Translations under genes and position numbers: made by a program
Shown here: piece by piece, positions 19,570 to 28,620 of the stretch
Position numbering within the stretch: the first letter of the stretch is position 1
How the letters are laid out: each line of letters opens with the position of its first letter
The notes under the pieces: model-generated
What the model was told of the DNA's origin: nothing
The model's input: only the letters and a program-made list of their open reading frames with translations
Databases searched by the model: none
Assembly (NCBI GenBank): GCA_026982395.1
Contig: JALSHD010000182.1
Location: 1-40,804 of the forward strand
Length of the DNA: 40,804 bases
Direction: 5' to 3'
Source: Chromatiales bacterium
Lineage (GTDB): Bacteria > Pseudomonadota > Gammaproteobacteria > Thiohalospirales > Thiohalospiraceae

Positions 19570-20610
19570 ATGGCGGCCTGTACATTAGGTGAATTGGCCA
19601 GACTCGTCGGGGGACGAGTGGTTGGTGACGACAGCATCTGTATTGAAGGTGTCGCAACGCTTGCCAATGCAACCCCCCGGCAAATCAGCTTTCTTGCCAA
19701 CCCGCGCTATCAGAAGCAGCTGCAGGAGACCCGGGCCGCGGCAGTTATTCTGAGCGAGTCGGAGTTGTCCCATTGCCGGGTAAATGCACTGGTAACCGAC
19801 AAGCCCTACATCTCCTATGCGCGCATTGCAGCCCTGTTTGTTCCTGCTTTGACAGAGAAATCCGGTATTCATCCTGCCGCTTGTGTCAGCGCAGACGCAA
19901 CTATTCATGAAACAGCCTGGATCGGGCCGAACTGTTCTGTTGAGGCGGGGGTTACTATCGGTGCCAACTGCCGGCTTGGCCCAGGCTGTTTTATAGGCGA
20001 GAACTCCACTATCGGTGAAAATTGCCTGCTGGTTGGCAATGTTTCCATCTGTCATGGCGTCCGTATCGGGTGTCGCAACATCATTCACCCGGGTGTTGTT
20101 ATTGGCAGTGATGGATTCGGTTTTGCGAATGAGCAGGGCCAGTGGTTGAAAGTTCCACAACTCGGCGGGGTGGTGACGGGTAATGATGTAGAGATTGGGG
20201 CCAATACGACCATTGACCGGGGAGCATTGGATGATACGGTTATTGAGGATGGAGTCAAGCTGGATAACCAGATTCAGATTGCCCACAATGTGCGTATTGG
20301 CGCACATACGGCGATAGCCGGTTGTGTTGGGATCTCAGGCAGCACTCGTGTGGGCTGCCGTTGTGCTATTGCAGGGGGGGTGGGGATTGCAGGTCACCTG
20401 GATATCGCTGATGATGTAACGATTACGGCAATGTCTCTGGTCGTCAAGTCAATCAGCAAGTCTGGTGCCTATTCATCGGGGATTCCGGTCGAGCAAAATC
20501 GTTTATGGAACCGGCGTCTGGTGCATTTTCGCCGACTGGATGAGATGGCAAGCCGGCTTAAATCAGTTGAACAGAAACTCGGCACAATTATCCGCAAGCA
20601 GGAGGACTGA
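19570..20610 (+). CDS. lpxD: UDP-3-O-(3-hydroxyacyl)glucosamine N-acyltransferase
   Basis: Third step of lipid A synthesis: transfers a 3-hydroxyacyl chain from acyl-ACP to the glucosamine amine. The 346-residue protein has an N-terminal uridine-binding domain (MAACTLGELARLVGG, ISFLANPRYQKQL) and a left-handed beta-helix made of hexapeptide repeats (about 105-300). The catalytic histidine is H239 in NQIQIAHNV. The gene follows skp by 54 bases and precedes fabZ by 3, the conserved lpx order. Confidence 0.96.
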   Translation: MAACTLGELARLVGGRVVGDDSICIEGVATLANATPRQISFLANPRYQKQLQETRAAAVILSESELSHCRVNALVTDKPYISYARIAALFVPALTEKSGIHPAACVSADATIHETAWIGPNCSVEAGVTIGANCRLGPGCFIGENSTIGENCLLVGNVSICHGVRIGCRNIIHPGVVIGSDGFGFANEQGQWLKVPQLGGVVTGNDVEIGANTTIDRGALDDTVIEDGVKLDNQIQIAHNVRIGAHTAIAGCVGISGSTRVGCRCAIAGGVGIAGHLDIADDVTITAMSLVVKSISKSGAYSSGIPVEQNRLWNRRLVHFRRLDEMASRLKSVEQKLGTIIRKQED

Positions 20611-20613
20611 ATT

Positions 20614-21060
20614 TTGGAAAGTATGGATATCTATCAGATACTGGAGCATCTCCCTCATCGTTATCCCTTTTTGTTGGTAGATAAAGTGCTGGAAATAGAG
20701 TCGGGAAAATATCTCAAGGCGATCAAGAATGTCTCTTATAACGAGCCTTATTTTAATGGCCACTTTCCCCATCGAGCTGTAATGCCGGGTGTCCTTATTC
20801 TGGAGGCGCTGGCGCAGGCTACCGGTATTCTGGCTTTCGTGACAACCAAAACCAAACCAACCGAGGAGTCACTGTATTATTTTGTTGGCACCGATAATAT
20901 CCGTTTCAAGCAGCCGGTTATTCCCGGTGATCAACTGGTGCTGGAAGTTGAACTGATAAAAAAAATGCGGGGGGTGTGGAAATTCAAGGGGCAGGCGTCA
21001 GTTGACGGGAAAATGGTCGCCAGTGGTGAAATTCTTTGTGCAGAACGGAATGTGGTATGA
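20614..21060 (+). CDS. fabZ: 3-hydroxyacyl-ACP dehydratase FabZ
   Basis: Dehydrates 3-hydroxyacyl-ACP in fatty acid elongation and competes with LpxA/LpxD for the substrate. Hot-dog fold, 148 residues. Catalytic H50 lies in [12 protein letters not shown] and E64 in [12 protein letters not shown] chose the TTG at 20614 because GGAGGA (20601-20606) is 7 bases upstream; an ATG three codons later (20623) would be 16 bases from it. The stop overlaps the lpxA start (ATGA). Confidence 0.96.
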   Translation: MESMDIYQILEHLPHRYPFLLVDKVLEIESGKYLKAIKNVSYNEPYFNGHFPHRAVMPGVLILEALAQATGILAFVTTKTKPTEESLYYFVGTDNIRFKQPVIPGDQLVLEVELIKKMRGVWKFKGQASVDGKMVASGEILCAERNVV

Positions 21061-21830
21061 GCATTGATCCCCGTGCCGTGGTCGACCCTTCGGCCAGTCT
21101 GGCGCCGGGAGTCAGTATCGGAGCCTATTCAATTATCGGTGCGGGGGTGAAAATTGGCGCCGACACAATTATTGGCCCGCATGTTGTAATCAAGGGTCCC
21201 ACCATCATTGGAAAGGAAAACCGGTTGTATTCGTTTTCCTCCATTGGTGATGATCCACAGGACAAAAAATATGCGGGGGAACAAACACGGCTGGAGATAG
21301 GTGATCGCAACGTAATTCGTGAGTACTGCACCATCAACCGCGGTACGGAGCAGGGAGGCGGGGTTACGCGCATCGGGGATGATAACTGGATTATGGCCTA
21401 TGTGCATATTGCCCATGACTGCCTCATTGCCAACAATACAGTTTTTGCCAACAACGCTTCGCTGGCCGGGCATGTGAAGGTGGATGGTTTTGCCGTACTG
21501 GGTGGTTTTACCCTGGTACACCAGTTCTGCTCCATTGGTGCGCACAGTTTTAGTGGCATGGGTAGTACTTTGAGCAAGGATCTCCCCCCCTACGTGATGG
21601 CAAGCGGCAATCCGGCGACTCCCAGGGGTTTGAACAGTGAGGGTTTGAAACGCCGTGGATTCAGCCCGGAAACCATCCAGGTCTTGAGACGGGCCTACAG
21701 GATTCTTTTTCGTTCTGGATTGACTCTGGATCAGGCGCTTGCGAAGCTCAGGCAGCTTGAGCAGGAACACAAGGAGGTCGCTGTGTTGGTCAATTTTCTG
21801 GAACAGTCCAAGCGGAGTATTTTACGCTGA
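21057..21830 (+). CDS. lpxA: UDP-N-acetylglucosamine acyltransferase
   Basis: First step of lipid A synthesis: adds a 3-hydroxyacyl chain to the 3-OH of UDP-GlcNAc. The 257-residue protein is a left-handed beta-helix with hexapeptide repeats (residues 1-190) and a helical C-terminal domain; catalytic H120 sits in VHIAHDC. The ATG at 21057 overlaps the fabZ stop. The longer frame from 21036 only adds residues overlapping fabZ. After this gene the usual lpxB is missing, and convergent genes on the other strand follow. Confidence 0.96.
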   Translation: MSIDPRAVVDPSASLAPGVSIGAYSIIGAGVKIGADTIIGPHVVIKGPTIIGKENRLYSFSSIGDDPQDKKYAGEQTRLEIGDRNVIREYCTINRGTEQGGGVTRIGDDNWIMAYVHIAHDCLIANNTVFANNASLAGHVKVDGFAVLGGFTLVHQFCSIGAHSFSGMGSTLSKDLPPYVMASGNPATPRGLNSEGLKRRGFSPETIQVLRRAYRILFRSGLTLDQALAKLRQLEQEHKEVAVLVNFLEQSKRSILR

Positions 21831-21948
21831 TTTCGCGTTGGTCTCTGCATACCAGACCGGGATACCGCTTTGCCGCAGGAAAGCAGTGCCGGTTCCGTGG
21901 GAGATCATCCCGTTGGCCGATTTACAGCGGGGGTAGCGCAACGAGGTA

Positions 21949-22476
21949 TCAATCTTCATCTGCCATCCGCTTGAACACTGCGTAGTGACATTTTGGGCAG
22001 GGCGGGATGCGGCTGGTCTTGTGGAAGTGCAGATGCTCTCCGCAGGAGACGCACTCCAGGGTACCGGGGCCGGTTATCTCGCCGGTATGATAGCGCTCCG
22101 TGCTCTGTAGCTGCTCCTTGAATTTCAGCATCTCTACCGTGGCCCTGTCGGCGACGCTGAGGAACAGGTCGGCCAGCCGGTCTTCGATTAGCTGGATGTC
22201 GAAGCGCAACCACTGTTTCAACTCCTGGACTTCGTCGCTGCTCAGATAGTTTGCCGCGTCCTCGATATCGCGGCGCAGATAGTCGGCGACCTTTTCCGCC
22301 TCTTCGCGGGTCAGCTCTTCCAGCTCGACCGCTTTATCGCGGGCATGCTCGATTGCCTGGCGCAGTTTGGGAGCCTCTTCTTCAACGGTTTTTTCCAGAA
22401 ACTCTTTTACCCGCTCCAGCATGCGGTTGTAGCCGTGAATCAGTTTCTCGTCATCTTTCTGTTTGTGTTCGTTCAT
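21949..22476 (-). CDS. YbeL-like zinc-ribbon protein (DUF1451)
   Basis: A 175-residue protein resembling Escherichia coli YbeL, function unknown. The first ~110 residues are a charged helical region (YNRMLERVKEFLEKTVEEEA, LTREEAEKVADYLRRDIED) likely to form a coiled coil. The C-terminal zinc ribbon has two CxxC pairs, CVSC and CPKC, preceded by YHTGEITGPGTLE as in YbeL. The ATG at 22476 follows AGGAAAA at good spacing; the longer open frame is unsupported. It lies 110 bases downstream of ftsH on the same strand and may belong to that stress cluster. No signal peptide is seen. Confidence 0.85.
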   Translation of the reverse strand: MNEHKQKDDEKLIHGYNRMLERVKEFLEKTVEEEAPKLRQAIEHARDKAVELEELTREEAEKVADYLRRDIEDAANYLSSDEVQELKQWLRFDIQLIEDRLADLFLSVADRATVEMLKFKEQLQSTERYHTGEITGPGTLECVSCGEHLHFHKTSRIPPCPKCHYAVFKRMADED

Positions 22477-22537
22477 GACCGTTTTCCTGTTAATTGCTGT
22501 TTCTGAATGTAGTGTACACCTTTGGGACATCGCAGTC

Positions 22538-22551
22538 TGAGCAGTTGCTCA
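22538..22551. repeat. Palindrome upstream of the YbeL-like gene
   Basis: TGAGCA-GT-TGCTCA is a perfect 6+6 inverted repeat located 62 bases upstream of the ATG at 22476, in the 110-base gap to ftsH. A loop of two bases is poor for a hairpin, so an operator for a dimeric regulator is the more likely reading, but no regulator can be named. Confidence 0.3.
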
Positions 22552-22586
22552 ACATATTCACTACTCGCTGAGAAGCTGTCCTGCGG

Positions 22587-24488
22587 CTAATCCTCTTTCA
22601 TGGTTGCTGAGTTGTCCGTGCCGACGATCGCGTCCACCTCTTCACCGCTCAGTATCTCTTTTTTCTCCAGCTCGGTTGCCAGTTTGTCCAGCACGGCCCT
22701 GTTTTCGGTGAGAATTTTTTCGGCGCGTTGCTGACCTTCCTCCACCAGCTCCCTGACTTCGCCATCGATGATGCGAGCGGTCTCTTCGCTGTAGTTACGC
22801 TCCTCCTGTCCCTCGACGCCGAGGAAGCTGAGCTGCTGCCGCCTGCCCCAGGTCAGGGGGCCGAGTTTCCTGCTCATGCCGAGCTGGGTGACCATGCTGC
22901 GGGCGATCTCGGTGGCGCGCTCCAGATCGTTGGAAGCACCGCTGGAGACAGTGCCGAAAACCACCTGTTCGGCTACCCGTCCGCCCAGCAGGATGGCCAG
23001 CTGGTCCTTGAGCTGCTGTTCGGTGGAGAGGAATTTCTCCTCCTCCGGCAGCTGCAGGGTGTAGCCCAGGGCTGCCACGCCGCGTGGGATGATGGAGACC
23101 TTGTGTACCGGCTCGCCTGTGGGAACGCTCTTGGCGACCAGGGTGTGGCCCGATTCGTGGAAGGCGACGCGGTGTTTCTCGTCGGCGTTCATTACCCGGC
23201 TCTTCTTTTCCGGGCCGGTGAGGACGCGGTCGATGGCGCCTTCGAAATCGGCCATGGTGACCGCCTCATGTTTGTGACGCACGGCGCGTATGGCTGCCTC
23301 GTTGGCGATGTTGGCCAGATCGGCGCCGACAAATCCGGGGGTGCGCTGGGCGACCACTTTCAGATCCACGTCGTCGGCGAGCTTCATGTTGCGGGTGTGC
23401 AGTTTCAGGATCGCTTCGCGTGCTGCCAGATCCGGTTTGTCCACTACGATCTGGCGGTCGAAACGGCCGGCGCGCAGCAGCGCCTTGTCGAGGATCTCCG
23501 GCCGGTTGGTGGCAGCCAGCACCACGACTCCGACGGAGGGATCGAAGCCGTCCATCTCGGTGAGCAGCTGGTTGAGGGTCTGTTCGCGCTCGTCGTGGCC
23601 ACCCATCACCGGGCCGGCGCCACGTGCCCGGCCGATGGCGTCCAGTTCGTCGATGAAGATGATGCAGGGGGCTTTCTGTCTGGCCTGGTCGAACAGTTCG
23701 CGAACCCGCGCCGCGCCGACGCCGACGAACAGCTCGATGAACTCGGAGCCACTGATGTTGAAAAAGGGCACCCCGGCCTCACCCGCCACGGCGCGCGCCA
23801 ACAGGGTCTTGCCGGTGCCCGGTGGGCCCACCAGCAGAACCCCCTTGGGCATCCGGCCGCCCAGCCGCTGGATGGAGCGTGGGTCCTTGAGAAATTCGAT
23901 GGTCTCACCCAGCTCCTGCTTTGCCTCTTCGGCTCCGGCCACGTCATCGAAAGTGACCTTGATGTCCCCCTCCGGGTGGATGCGGACGCGGTTGCCGATG
24001 CTGAGAAACCCTTTTCCCGCTGTCCCCATCCGTTTGGCCATCCACCCCCAGAGCAGGAACAGCAGGCCGAAGGGGAGCACCCAGTTGAAGAAGAAGTTGC
24101 TCAGCCAGTTGCTGCCGGTGCGTACTCTATACGTCACGCCGTTCTGCTCCAGCTCTTTGGCCAGATCGGTATCCCACAACGGGACTGTAATGAAACGCCG
24201 CGGCTGTTGGGTTTTGGGATCTTTGAGTGTCAGCGTTCCGCTGATCAGCTGTTCGGTAACAACCGCGTCAGCAACCTCTTTTTTCTCTACATGCTGGAGA
24301 AACTGGCTGTACGGGATCTCTTCCTGCCGAGTCTGTTGCACGTCCTGCCAGAGATAGAGAGACGCCAGCAGAAACAGGACATAGGCGAGCAGGGTTATCT
24401 CCGGCCGCTGCCAGAACTTGAGTTCGGGAGGTCTGTTGATATCGATTTTGTCCTTGTTGTTTCCCGTGGAAAAGCTGTTTTTCTGCAT
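22587..24488 (-). CDS. ftsH: ATP-dependent zinc metalloprotease FtsH (accessory paralogue)
   Basis: Membrane-anchored AAA+ protease degrading misfolded or regulatory proteins. The 633-residue protein has two transmembrane helices (about 28-47 and 128-152) around a periplasmic domain, Walker A GPPGTGKT (221-228), Walker [10 protein letters not shown], second region of homology [20 protein letters not shown], zinc site HESGH (444-448; HEAGH in most) and a third ligand in SNDLERAT. The ATG at 24488 follows GGAGAG. Linkage to a trxC-like gene rather than rlmE/folP suggests a second, stress-type copy; such FtsH-thioredoxin pairs occur in transmissible heat-tolerance islands. Base composition looks GC-richer than the flanking genes. 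Confidence 0.93.
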   Translation of the reverse strand: MQKNSFSTGNNKDKIDINRPPELKFWQRPEITLLAYVLFLLASLYLWQDVQQTRQEEIPYSQFLQHVEKKEVADAVVTEQLISGTLTLKDPKTQQPRRFITVPLWDTDLAKELEQNGVTYRVRTGSNWLSNFFFNWVLPFGLLFLLWGWMAKRMGTAGKGFLSIGNRVRIHPEGDIKVTFDDVAGAEEAKQELGETIEFLKDPRSIQRLGGRMPKGVLLVGPPGTGKTLLARAVAGEAGVPFFNISGSEFIELFVGVGAARVRELFDQARQKAPCIIFIDELDAIGRARGAGPVMGGHDEREQTLNQLLTEMDGFDPSVGVVVLAATNRPEILDKALLRAGRFDRQIVVDKPDLAAREAILKLHTRNMKLADDVDLKVVAQRTPGFVGADLANIANEAAIRAVRHKHEAVTMADFEGAIDRVLTGPEKKSRVMNADEKHRVAFHESGHTLVAKSVPTGEPVHKVSIIPRGVAALGYTLQLPEEEKFLSTEQQLKDQLAILLGGRVAEQVVFGTVSSGASNDLERATEIARSMVTQLGMSRKLGPLTWGRRQQLSFLGVEGQEERNYSEETARIIDGEVRELVEEGQQRAEKILTENRAVLDKLATELEKKEILSGEEVDAIVGTDNSATMKED

Positions 24489-24522
24489 TTCTGTCTCTCC
24501 TTGCCGGTGCGGTTCTACAAGC

Positions 24523-24957
24523 TCAGATATGGCTCTGTATCCAGCGCACAATATCCGCGGCAGACATGGCTCCGGGTTGGCGCGCAATCTCTTCTCCGCC
24601 CTTGAAAATCACCAGAGTGGGAATGCTGCGGATGCCAAATTGCCCGGCCAGCACCTGCTCCTGCTCCGTATCGACTTTGGCCAGACGCACGCGGGGTTCC
24701 AGTTCGGCTGCCGCTTGGGCGAAGGCCGGCGCCATCATCTTGCAGGGGCCGCACCACGGCGCCCAGAAATCCACCACCACCGGCAGTTCGTTACGGTTGA
24801 TATGAACAGGAAAGTTGAGACTGGTCAGATCCATTGGACGGGCGGTAAAAAGCGGTTTCTTGCACTTGCCGCAGTTGGGCTGATCTTCAAGCCGCTCTGC
24901 AGGGATTCGATTAACGGCGTTGCAGTGTGGACAGACAATATGGATGGGATTGCTCAT
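24523..24957 (-). CDS. trxC: Thioredoxin 2 (zinc-ribbon thioredoxin TrxC)
   Basis: Cytosolic disulfide reductase. The 144-residue protein has an N-terminal zinc ribbon (CPHC near residue 9 and CGKC near 29) and a thioredoxin fold with the active site WAPWCGPCK, followed by the cis-proline segment RSIPTLVIFKGG. TrxC proteins are linked to oxidative and heat stress. The ATG at 24957 follows GAGGAG. It ends 34 bases before ftsH, so the two form an operon; a heat-shock-like promoter candidate lies just upstream. Confidence 0.95.
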   Translation of the reverse strand: MSNPIHIVCPHCNAVNRIPAERLEDQPNCGKCKKPLFTARPMDLTSLNFPVHINRNELPVVVDFWAPWCGPCKMMAPAFAQAAAELEPRVRLAKVDTEQEQVLAGQFGIRSIPTLVIFKGGEEIARQPGAMSAADIVRWIQSHI

Positions 24958-25003
24958 TATTGCTCCTCGGCTTTAGCCACAGTTCGGAATATCCATATCC
25001 CTA

Positions 25004-25031
25004 ATGTGTGGCCGTTTCCCCTGATTTCAAA
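25004..25031 (-). promoter_or_regulatory. Candidate sigma-32 (heat-shock) promoter for trxC-ftsH
   Basis: On the minus strand TTTGAAA (25031-25025) resembles the sigma-32 -35 box CTTGAAA (6 of 7), and 13 bases later CCACACAT (25011-25004) resembles the -10 box CCCCATNT (5 of 7 fixed positions). Transcription would begin near 24997, giving a 40-base leader before trxC. Found by eye; the match is moderate. Confidence 0.4.
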
Positions 25032-25092
25032 CGGTACAGCGGCGGGTGCAATCAGAGGTGGTTGTTAACCCGGTAACCATATATGTCACATT

Positions 25093-25127
25093 CAGGGCTT
25101 CAGGCCCGTGCCTGTCTGAAGCCCCTG
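25093..25127. repeat. Strong hairpin between the PrcB-like gene and trxC
   Basis: GGGCTTCAG (25095-25103) pairs perfectly with CTGAAGCCC (25116-25124), loop of 12; CA/TG (25093-25094 with 25126-25127) extends it past one bulged C. It lies downstream of the prcB-like stop and upstream of the trxC promoter, so it may separate the two units as a terminator or mRNA-stabilising stem. No U-tract follows in either direction. Confidence 0.45.
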
Positions 25128-25260
25128 GCTCTATGGTATTCAACGACAGGCCTTGGCGTGCCGGTTTGCAGACTGCGTTAGCCCATTTTGCTGTAGAGTG
25201 GCTACATTAAGACGGGCTGCTGCTGCGAACCGGCTGAATACGATATATGTTGTTGCCGGG

Positions 25261-25791
25261 CTAATAATAAAACTGGTTTGAAAGCTCTTTTTTGACAGTG
25301 ACCTGCCATACTTCATCCAGGCCGTGTACTTCGATGGTGGTGTAGTTTCCCTTGGGCAGTTTTACCAGCATGCAGGGATGGGTGATGACGGCGGCGACCA
25401 TGGCATCGGGAGCGGGTCTGTTGAGAACCACATTGAGCAACGCCCTGTTCTGTTGCACGGTGAAGGCCGGTTCTGCCAGTGTAAGCGAGTAGCCTGCGGT
25501 TGGTTGTTGACCCGATGAAATATAGAGGACATGCCAGCGGTTGAAATCGATATTTGGCAGGTGAACGGTTGGTGGCGGCAGCACCGAGCCTTGCAGATGC
25601 CCGATGATTTTTTTCAGCTGCTTCTTGTTGCTGATGAAGACAACCGGCTGCTGATTCGGATCGCTGCATTGAACTGCTGAATCAATTACCTGTGCCGTTG
25701 TGTTTGGTGTGTCGGCAAGATTTGCACCGGGAATGCTGCAGCCTGTCAGCAGCAGGAGAGCCAGTGTCAGGGAGAGCGGTTTGTCAGTCAT
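25261..25791 (-). CDS. PrcB-like lipoprotein (protease complex subunit)
   Basis: A 176-residue lipoprotein: signal MTDKPLSLTLALLLL followed by the lipobox LTGC. The C-terminal half matches the PrcB_C pattern: FNRWHVLYISSGQQPTAGYS, LNVVLNRPAPDAMVAAVITH, then LVKLPKGNYTTIEV. PrcB in Treponema denticola is part of the dentilisin complex with the subtilisin-like PrtP. Here the gene overlaps the end of a lipoprotein subtilase by 8 bases (the ATG at 25791 lies before its stop), so the pair is translationally coupled and probably acts together at the cell surface. Membrane side of the anchor unknown. Confidence 0.8.
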   Translation of the reverse strand: MTDKPLSLTLALLLLTGCSIPGANLADTPNTTAQVIDSAVQCSDPNQQPVVFISNKKQLKKIIGHLQGSVLPPPTVHLPNIDFNRWHVLYISSGQQPTAGYSLTLAEPAFTVQQNRALLNVVLNRPAPDAMVAAVITHPCMLVKLPKGNYTTIEVHGLDEVWQVTVKKELSNQFYY

Positions 25792-28378
25792 CTGGATAGC
25801 GTGAAAATCCGTGTATTTCAGTCTGTTCCACGTTGTTTGTCTGAGCGCGAATAATGATGTCGAAGTTAGAGCCAAAGTCAATGTTGTTCATATCACTATA
25901 GACATTGATTGACTGTAGCCGTTCAATGGTGGGATAGCCGCCACAGGCTTCACCGGGATCACAGATCAGACCGTCATTGTCCAGATCGGTGCCGGCGACA
26001 ATAAAATACTCACCTTCAGGAACAGAGTCGAACTGGAAGCTGTAGCTTCCACTGCTGTTGTCAGCATAAACCATGCGAATGGTTTCCATCGTACCGGGGC
26101 TGACCAGAACCACATAGAGACGGCCAGTGTTTCCCTTTTCCTGACGTTCGCCAACCTGGAGTGTAACAGGAATAGCGAGTGAAGAGGCGGTATCGGTCTC
26201 CAGGGTGATGGTTGCACGATAAAGGCCATCGACCAGACCAGCACGGTTAACTGTGACAGTAAACTCCCCTTCGCTGCCGTCCAGCATTCGGGGGTCGGTT
26301 TCCAGCCAGTCGGCATCATCCGAAACGCTGGTAATGACAAATGCGCCGCCACCAGCATTGCGCGTAGTGAATGTCAGCTGTTTTACAAAGAGGCCAAAAT
26401 TGAGTGATCCGGAGTGATCGACAGCGATAATTGGCGGGAGAGCAATATTGATGTTCTCTACCGCTTTGAGGGCGTTGATCAATCCAAAACCGAAGATATC
26501 GTCTCTTCCCGGAGCGCCGAGATCGGAGGTTAACTTGCCAGCCTGCAGCAGGGTAAAAAATTTGTCCGGATTCAGCTCTGGATCGAGTGATTTCAGTATG
26601 GCGGCGACTCCCGCCACATGAGGTGTTGCCATGGAGGTGCCTTGAGTAAAAGAGTATATGGGCTTCCTTGCACCGGTTGCGTCGTCTGCAAGGGTACTCA
26701 GGATCCCGTCATAATAGCTGTCACCGTCACTGTCTACAGCTGTATTGCCCCCTGGCGCAGCGATATCCACGGAGGGGCCAAAATTGGAGTAGGGTGCTTT
26801 TTGCTGTGCCATTGTGACTGCACTTACGGAAATCACGCTGTCATAGGCTGCCGGGTAGCTGGGAAGATTGGTATTGTCGTTTCCCGCCGCAGCCACGATG
26901 ATGACACCCGCGTTGCGAACGGCATTATATTCAGCCTGTTCCGTCATGGAGAAGCCGGGGCCGCCAAGACTGAGATTGATAATGTCCGCACGTTGTGACG
27001 GGACGGTTCCCGAATCGTTGCTCAAGCCTGCTGCATAGCGTATTCCCTGGATGATGTCGTAAGTAGTACCGCCCCCCCGACCGAGTACGCGTACCGGCAG
27101 GATTCTGGTATTGGTGCCCCATGTGACGCCGGTAACGCCAGTAGAGTTATTTGATTGGGCAGCGATAATTCCGGTGACGTGGGTTCCGTGGAAGGAGCTT
27201 CCGCCGGGCGTGGCATTGTCACCGGGGTCATCCGGGTTGTCATCGATACCATCTCCGTCAGCGGCGACAGAAGGATTGGAAATAAAATCGTAACCGGTAG
27301 AGAGAAGATTGGCTTGCAGGTCAGGGTGGGACATAAACACGCCGGTATCAATTACGGCGACAACCACCGGTTGGCTGCTGGTGTTCGGCAATGCGGTAAC
27401 ATCCCATGCCTGGGGCAGATTAATCAATGGATAGTTCCACTGCTTGGGATAGTGTTGATCGTTGGGAATGGCTGCGGGGTAGCGGATATAATTGAGATCT
27501 GCTGATTCGATATCGGGACGCTTGCGCAGTGCCCTGATTGTCTCGATGGTCTCCTGTTTCAGTTTTTCCTGTGCAATAGCGTCATTGTCAGCCGCCGCCA
27601 GGTTTATCCCCAAAACCTGCCGGGTAAACTGGCGTTCTGTTTCATTTCCCAGACTGAACAGCATGGTGTGACCGGCAGAGCCGCTCTTTTTTACCAGTCC
27701 GGTTGAGGTGGAAAAAATCCGGGAGGTTGAGGCAGCAGCCATTGAATCCCTGAACCGGACAACAATTTCGCCGGGTACAAAGGGGGCATCCGTTTGCAAT
27801 GCGGTAGTGGCAATATTGGCGGGTTGCCCGATAGTGAGAAGGTAGTTCGAAGCCCCCCGTACCGCCCGGATGAACAGATAGTATTCTCCGCTTTCCGGTA
27901 TCTGCACTGTTTCTGTTCCCGCTGTGGCGCTGATGGCCTGGGCCACGGGGCGGGTTTCAGGGGTGATTTCAGCGGTATTGTAGATTTCAATATCAAGATC
28001 TGTCTCATAGGGTTTTGCTGCATCATGGTCACTGATAAACAGGGTAACTGTCTGCCCCTTGGCCAGGGTAGCCTGATAGACATCAGTGTTGTCACCGCGG
28101 GTGGCAAACCTTCCGTTCCCGACTCCTGCGCGGGAGACAAATCCACCCAGCAGAACCGGGTTCAGTAGTGGTTGGGCGGTTGCGGGAGTGTCGTTGGATT
28201 CATAGGGTGCTTCGGTATCGTTGACGTCGTTGTCAACGGCGGCGCCAACAGCTGATGCGATCGTTCCGTTCAGAGTGAAGGTGGGTATGGGATCTCCGGG
28301 CTTGTTGTCACAACCGGAAATTACCAGAACCAGGCTCAGCAAGAGCAGAGTTCCCTTGATTAATCTTGTCAGATTCAT
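25784..28378 (-). CDS. Lipoprotein subtilisin-like serine protease (S8) with PPC-like domain
   Basis: Predicted lipid-anchored protease, 864 residues. Signal ends in the lipobox VISGC (Cys23). Residues about 60-185 form a pre-peptidase C-terminal-like (PPC) module placed unusually at the N-terminus (ESNDTPATAQ to YLLTIGQ). Residues 200-300 resemble a fervidolysin-type propeptide (VPGEIVVRFR). The catalytic domain carries D344 (VIDTG), H397 (FHGTHVTG), oxyanion N500 (AAAGN) and S582 (GTSMATPHVAG), all intact. The C-terminal 220 residues are beta-rich; the last part (about 750-840) looks like a carboxypeptidase-regulatory or pre-albumin-like fold with DLDNDGLICDPGE. No good Shine-Dalgarno precedes the ATG. 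It is coupled to the PrcB-like gene. Confidence 0.93.
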   Translation of the reverse strand: MNLTRLIKGTLLLLSLVLVISGCDNKPGDPIPTFTLNGTIASAVGAAVDNDVNDTEAPYESNDTPATAQPLLNPVLLGGFVSRAGVGNGRFATRGDNTDVYQATLAKGQTVTLFISDHDAAKPYETDLDIEIYNTAEITPETRPVAQAISATAGTETVQIPESGEYYLFIRAVRGASNYLLTIGQPANIATTALQTDAPFVPGEIVVRFRDSMAAASTSRIFSTSTGLVKKSGSAGHTMLFSLGNETERQFTRQVLGINLAAADNDAIAQEKLKQETIETIRALRKRPDIESADLNYIRYPAAIPNDQHYPKQWNYPLINLPQAWDVTALPNTSSQPVVVAVIDTGVFMSHPDLQANLLSTGYDFISNPSVAADGDGIDDNPDDPGDNATPGGSSFHGTHVTGIIAAQSNNSTGVTGVTWGTNTRILPVRVLGRGGGTTYDIIQGIRYAAGLSNDSGTVPSQRADIINLSLGGPGFSMTEQAEYNAVRNAGVIIVAAAGNDNTNLPSYPAAYDSVISVSAVTMAQQKAPYSNFGPSVDIAAPGGNTAVDSDGDSYYDGILSTLADDATGARKPIYSFTQGTSMATPHVAGVAAILKSLDPELNPDKFFTLLQAGKLTSDLGAPGRDDIFGFGLINALKAVENINIALPPIIAVDHSGSLNFGLFVKQLTFTTRNAGGGAFVITSVSDDADWLETDPRMLDGSEGEFTVTVNRAGLVDGLYRATITLETDTASSLAIPVTLQVGERQEKGNTGRLYVVLVSPGTMETIRMVYADNSSGSYSFQFDSVPEGEYFIVAGTDLDNDGLICDPGEACGGYPTIERLQSINVYSDMNNIDFGSNFDIIIRAQTNNVEQTEIHGFSRYPDD

Positions 28379-28620
28379 TTTACGTTGATTGAAAGTTATC
28401 TCGCCATTCTGGCCGATCTTTCAGATGCAGCAGGCCAGATATCCCAAACACACATGAGATAACTATGATATCGGTAGCAACGGTTACAACTAAAGATCAA
28501 GATAGGCAGAAAAATTTCTTTGTATCTCCAGAAAAATACACTTTGTTGACCTCAATGGTAAATGTGACACTGAATGAGCCGGCCGCATAGGTCGAGAGGC
28601 AGAAAAATACTTGCGGCCTG

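Larger units (their letters stand above)
24958..25260. other. Intergenic region between the PrcB-like gene and trxC
   Basis: Just over 300 bases. The left part holds the candidate heat-shock promoter for trxC (25004-25031, minus strand) and the middle holds a strong hairpin (25093-25127). From 25128 to 25260 I see no gene or clear site. Confidence 0.5.

Noticed and set aside
22728-24605. 625-codon open frame antisense to ftsH
   Set aside because: It mirrors ftsH exactly, has low-complexity Gln/Gly/Asp-rich sequence with no domain, and arises from the GC-rich codon use of ftsH.
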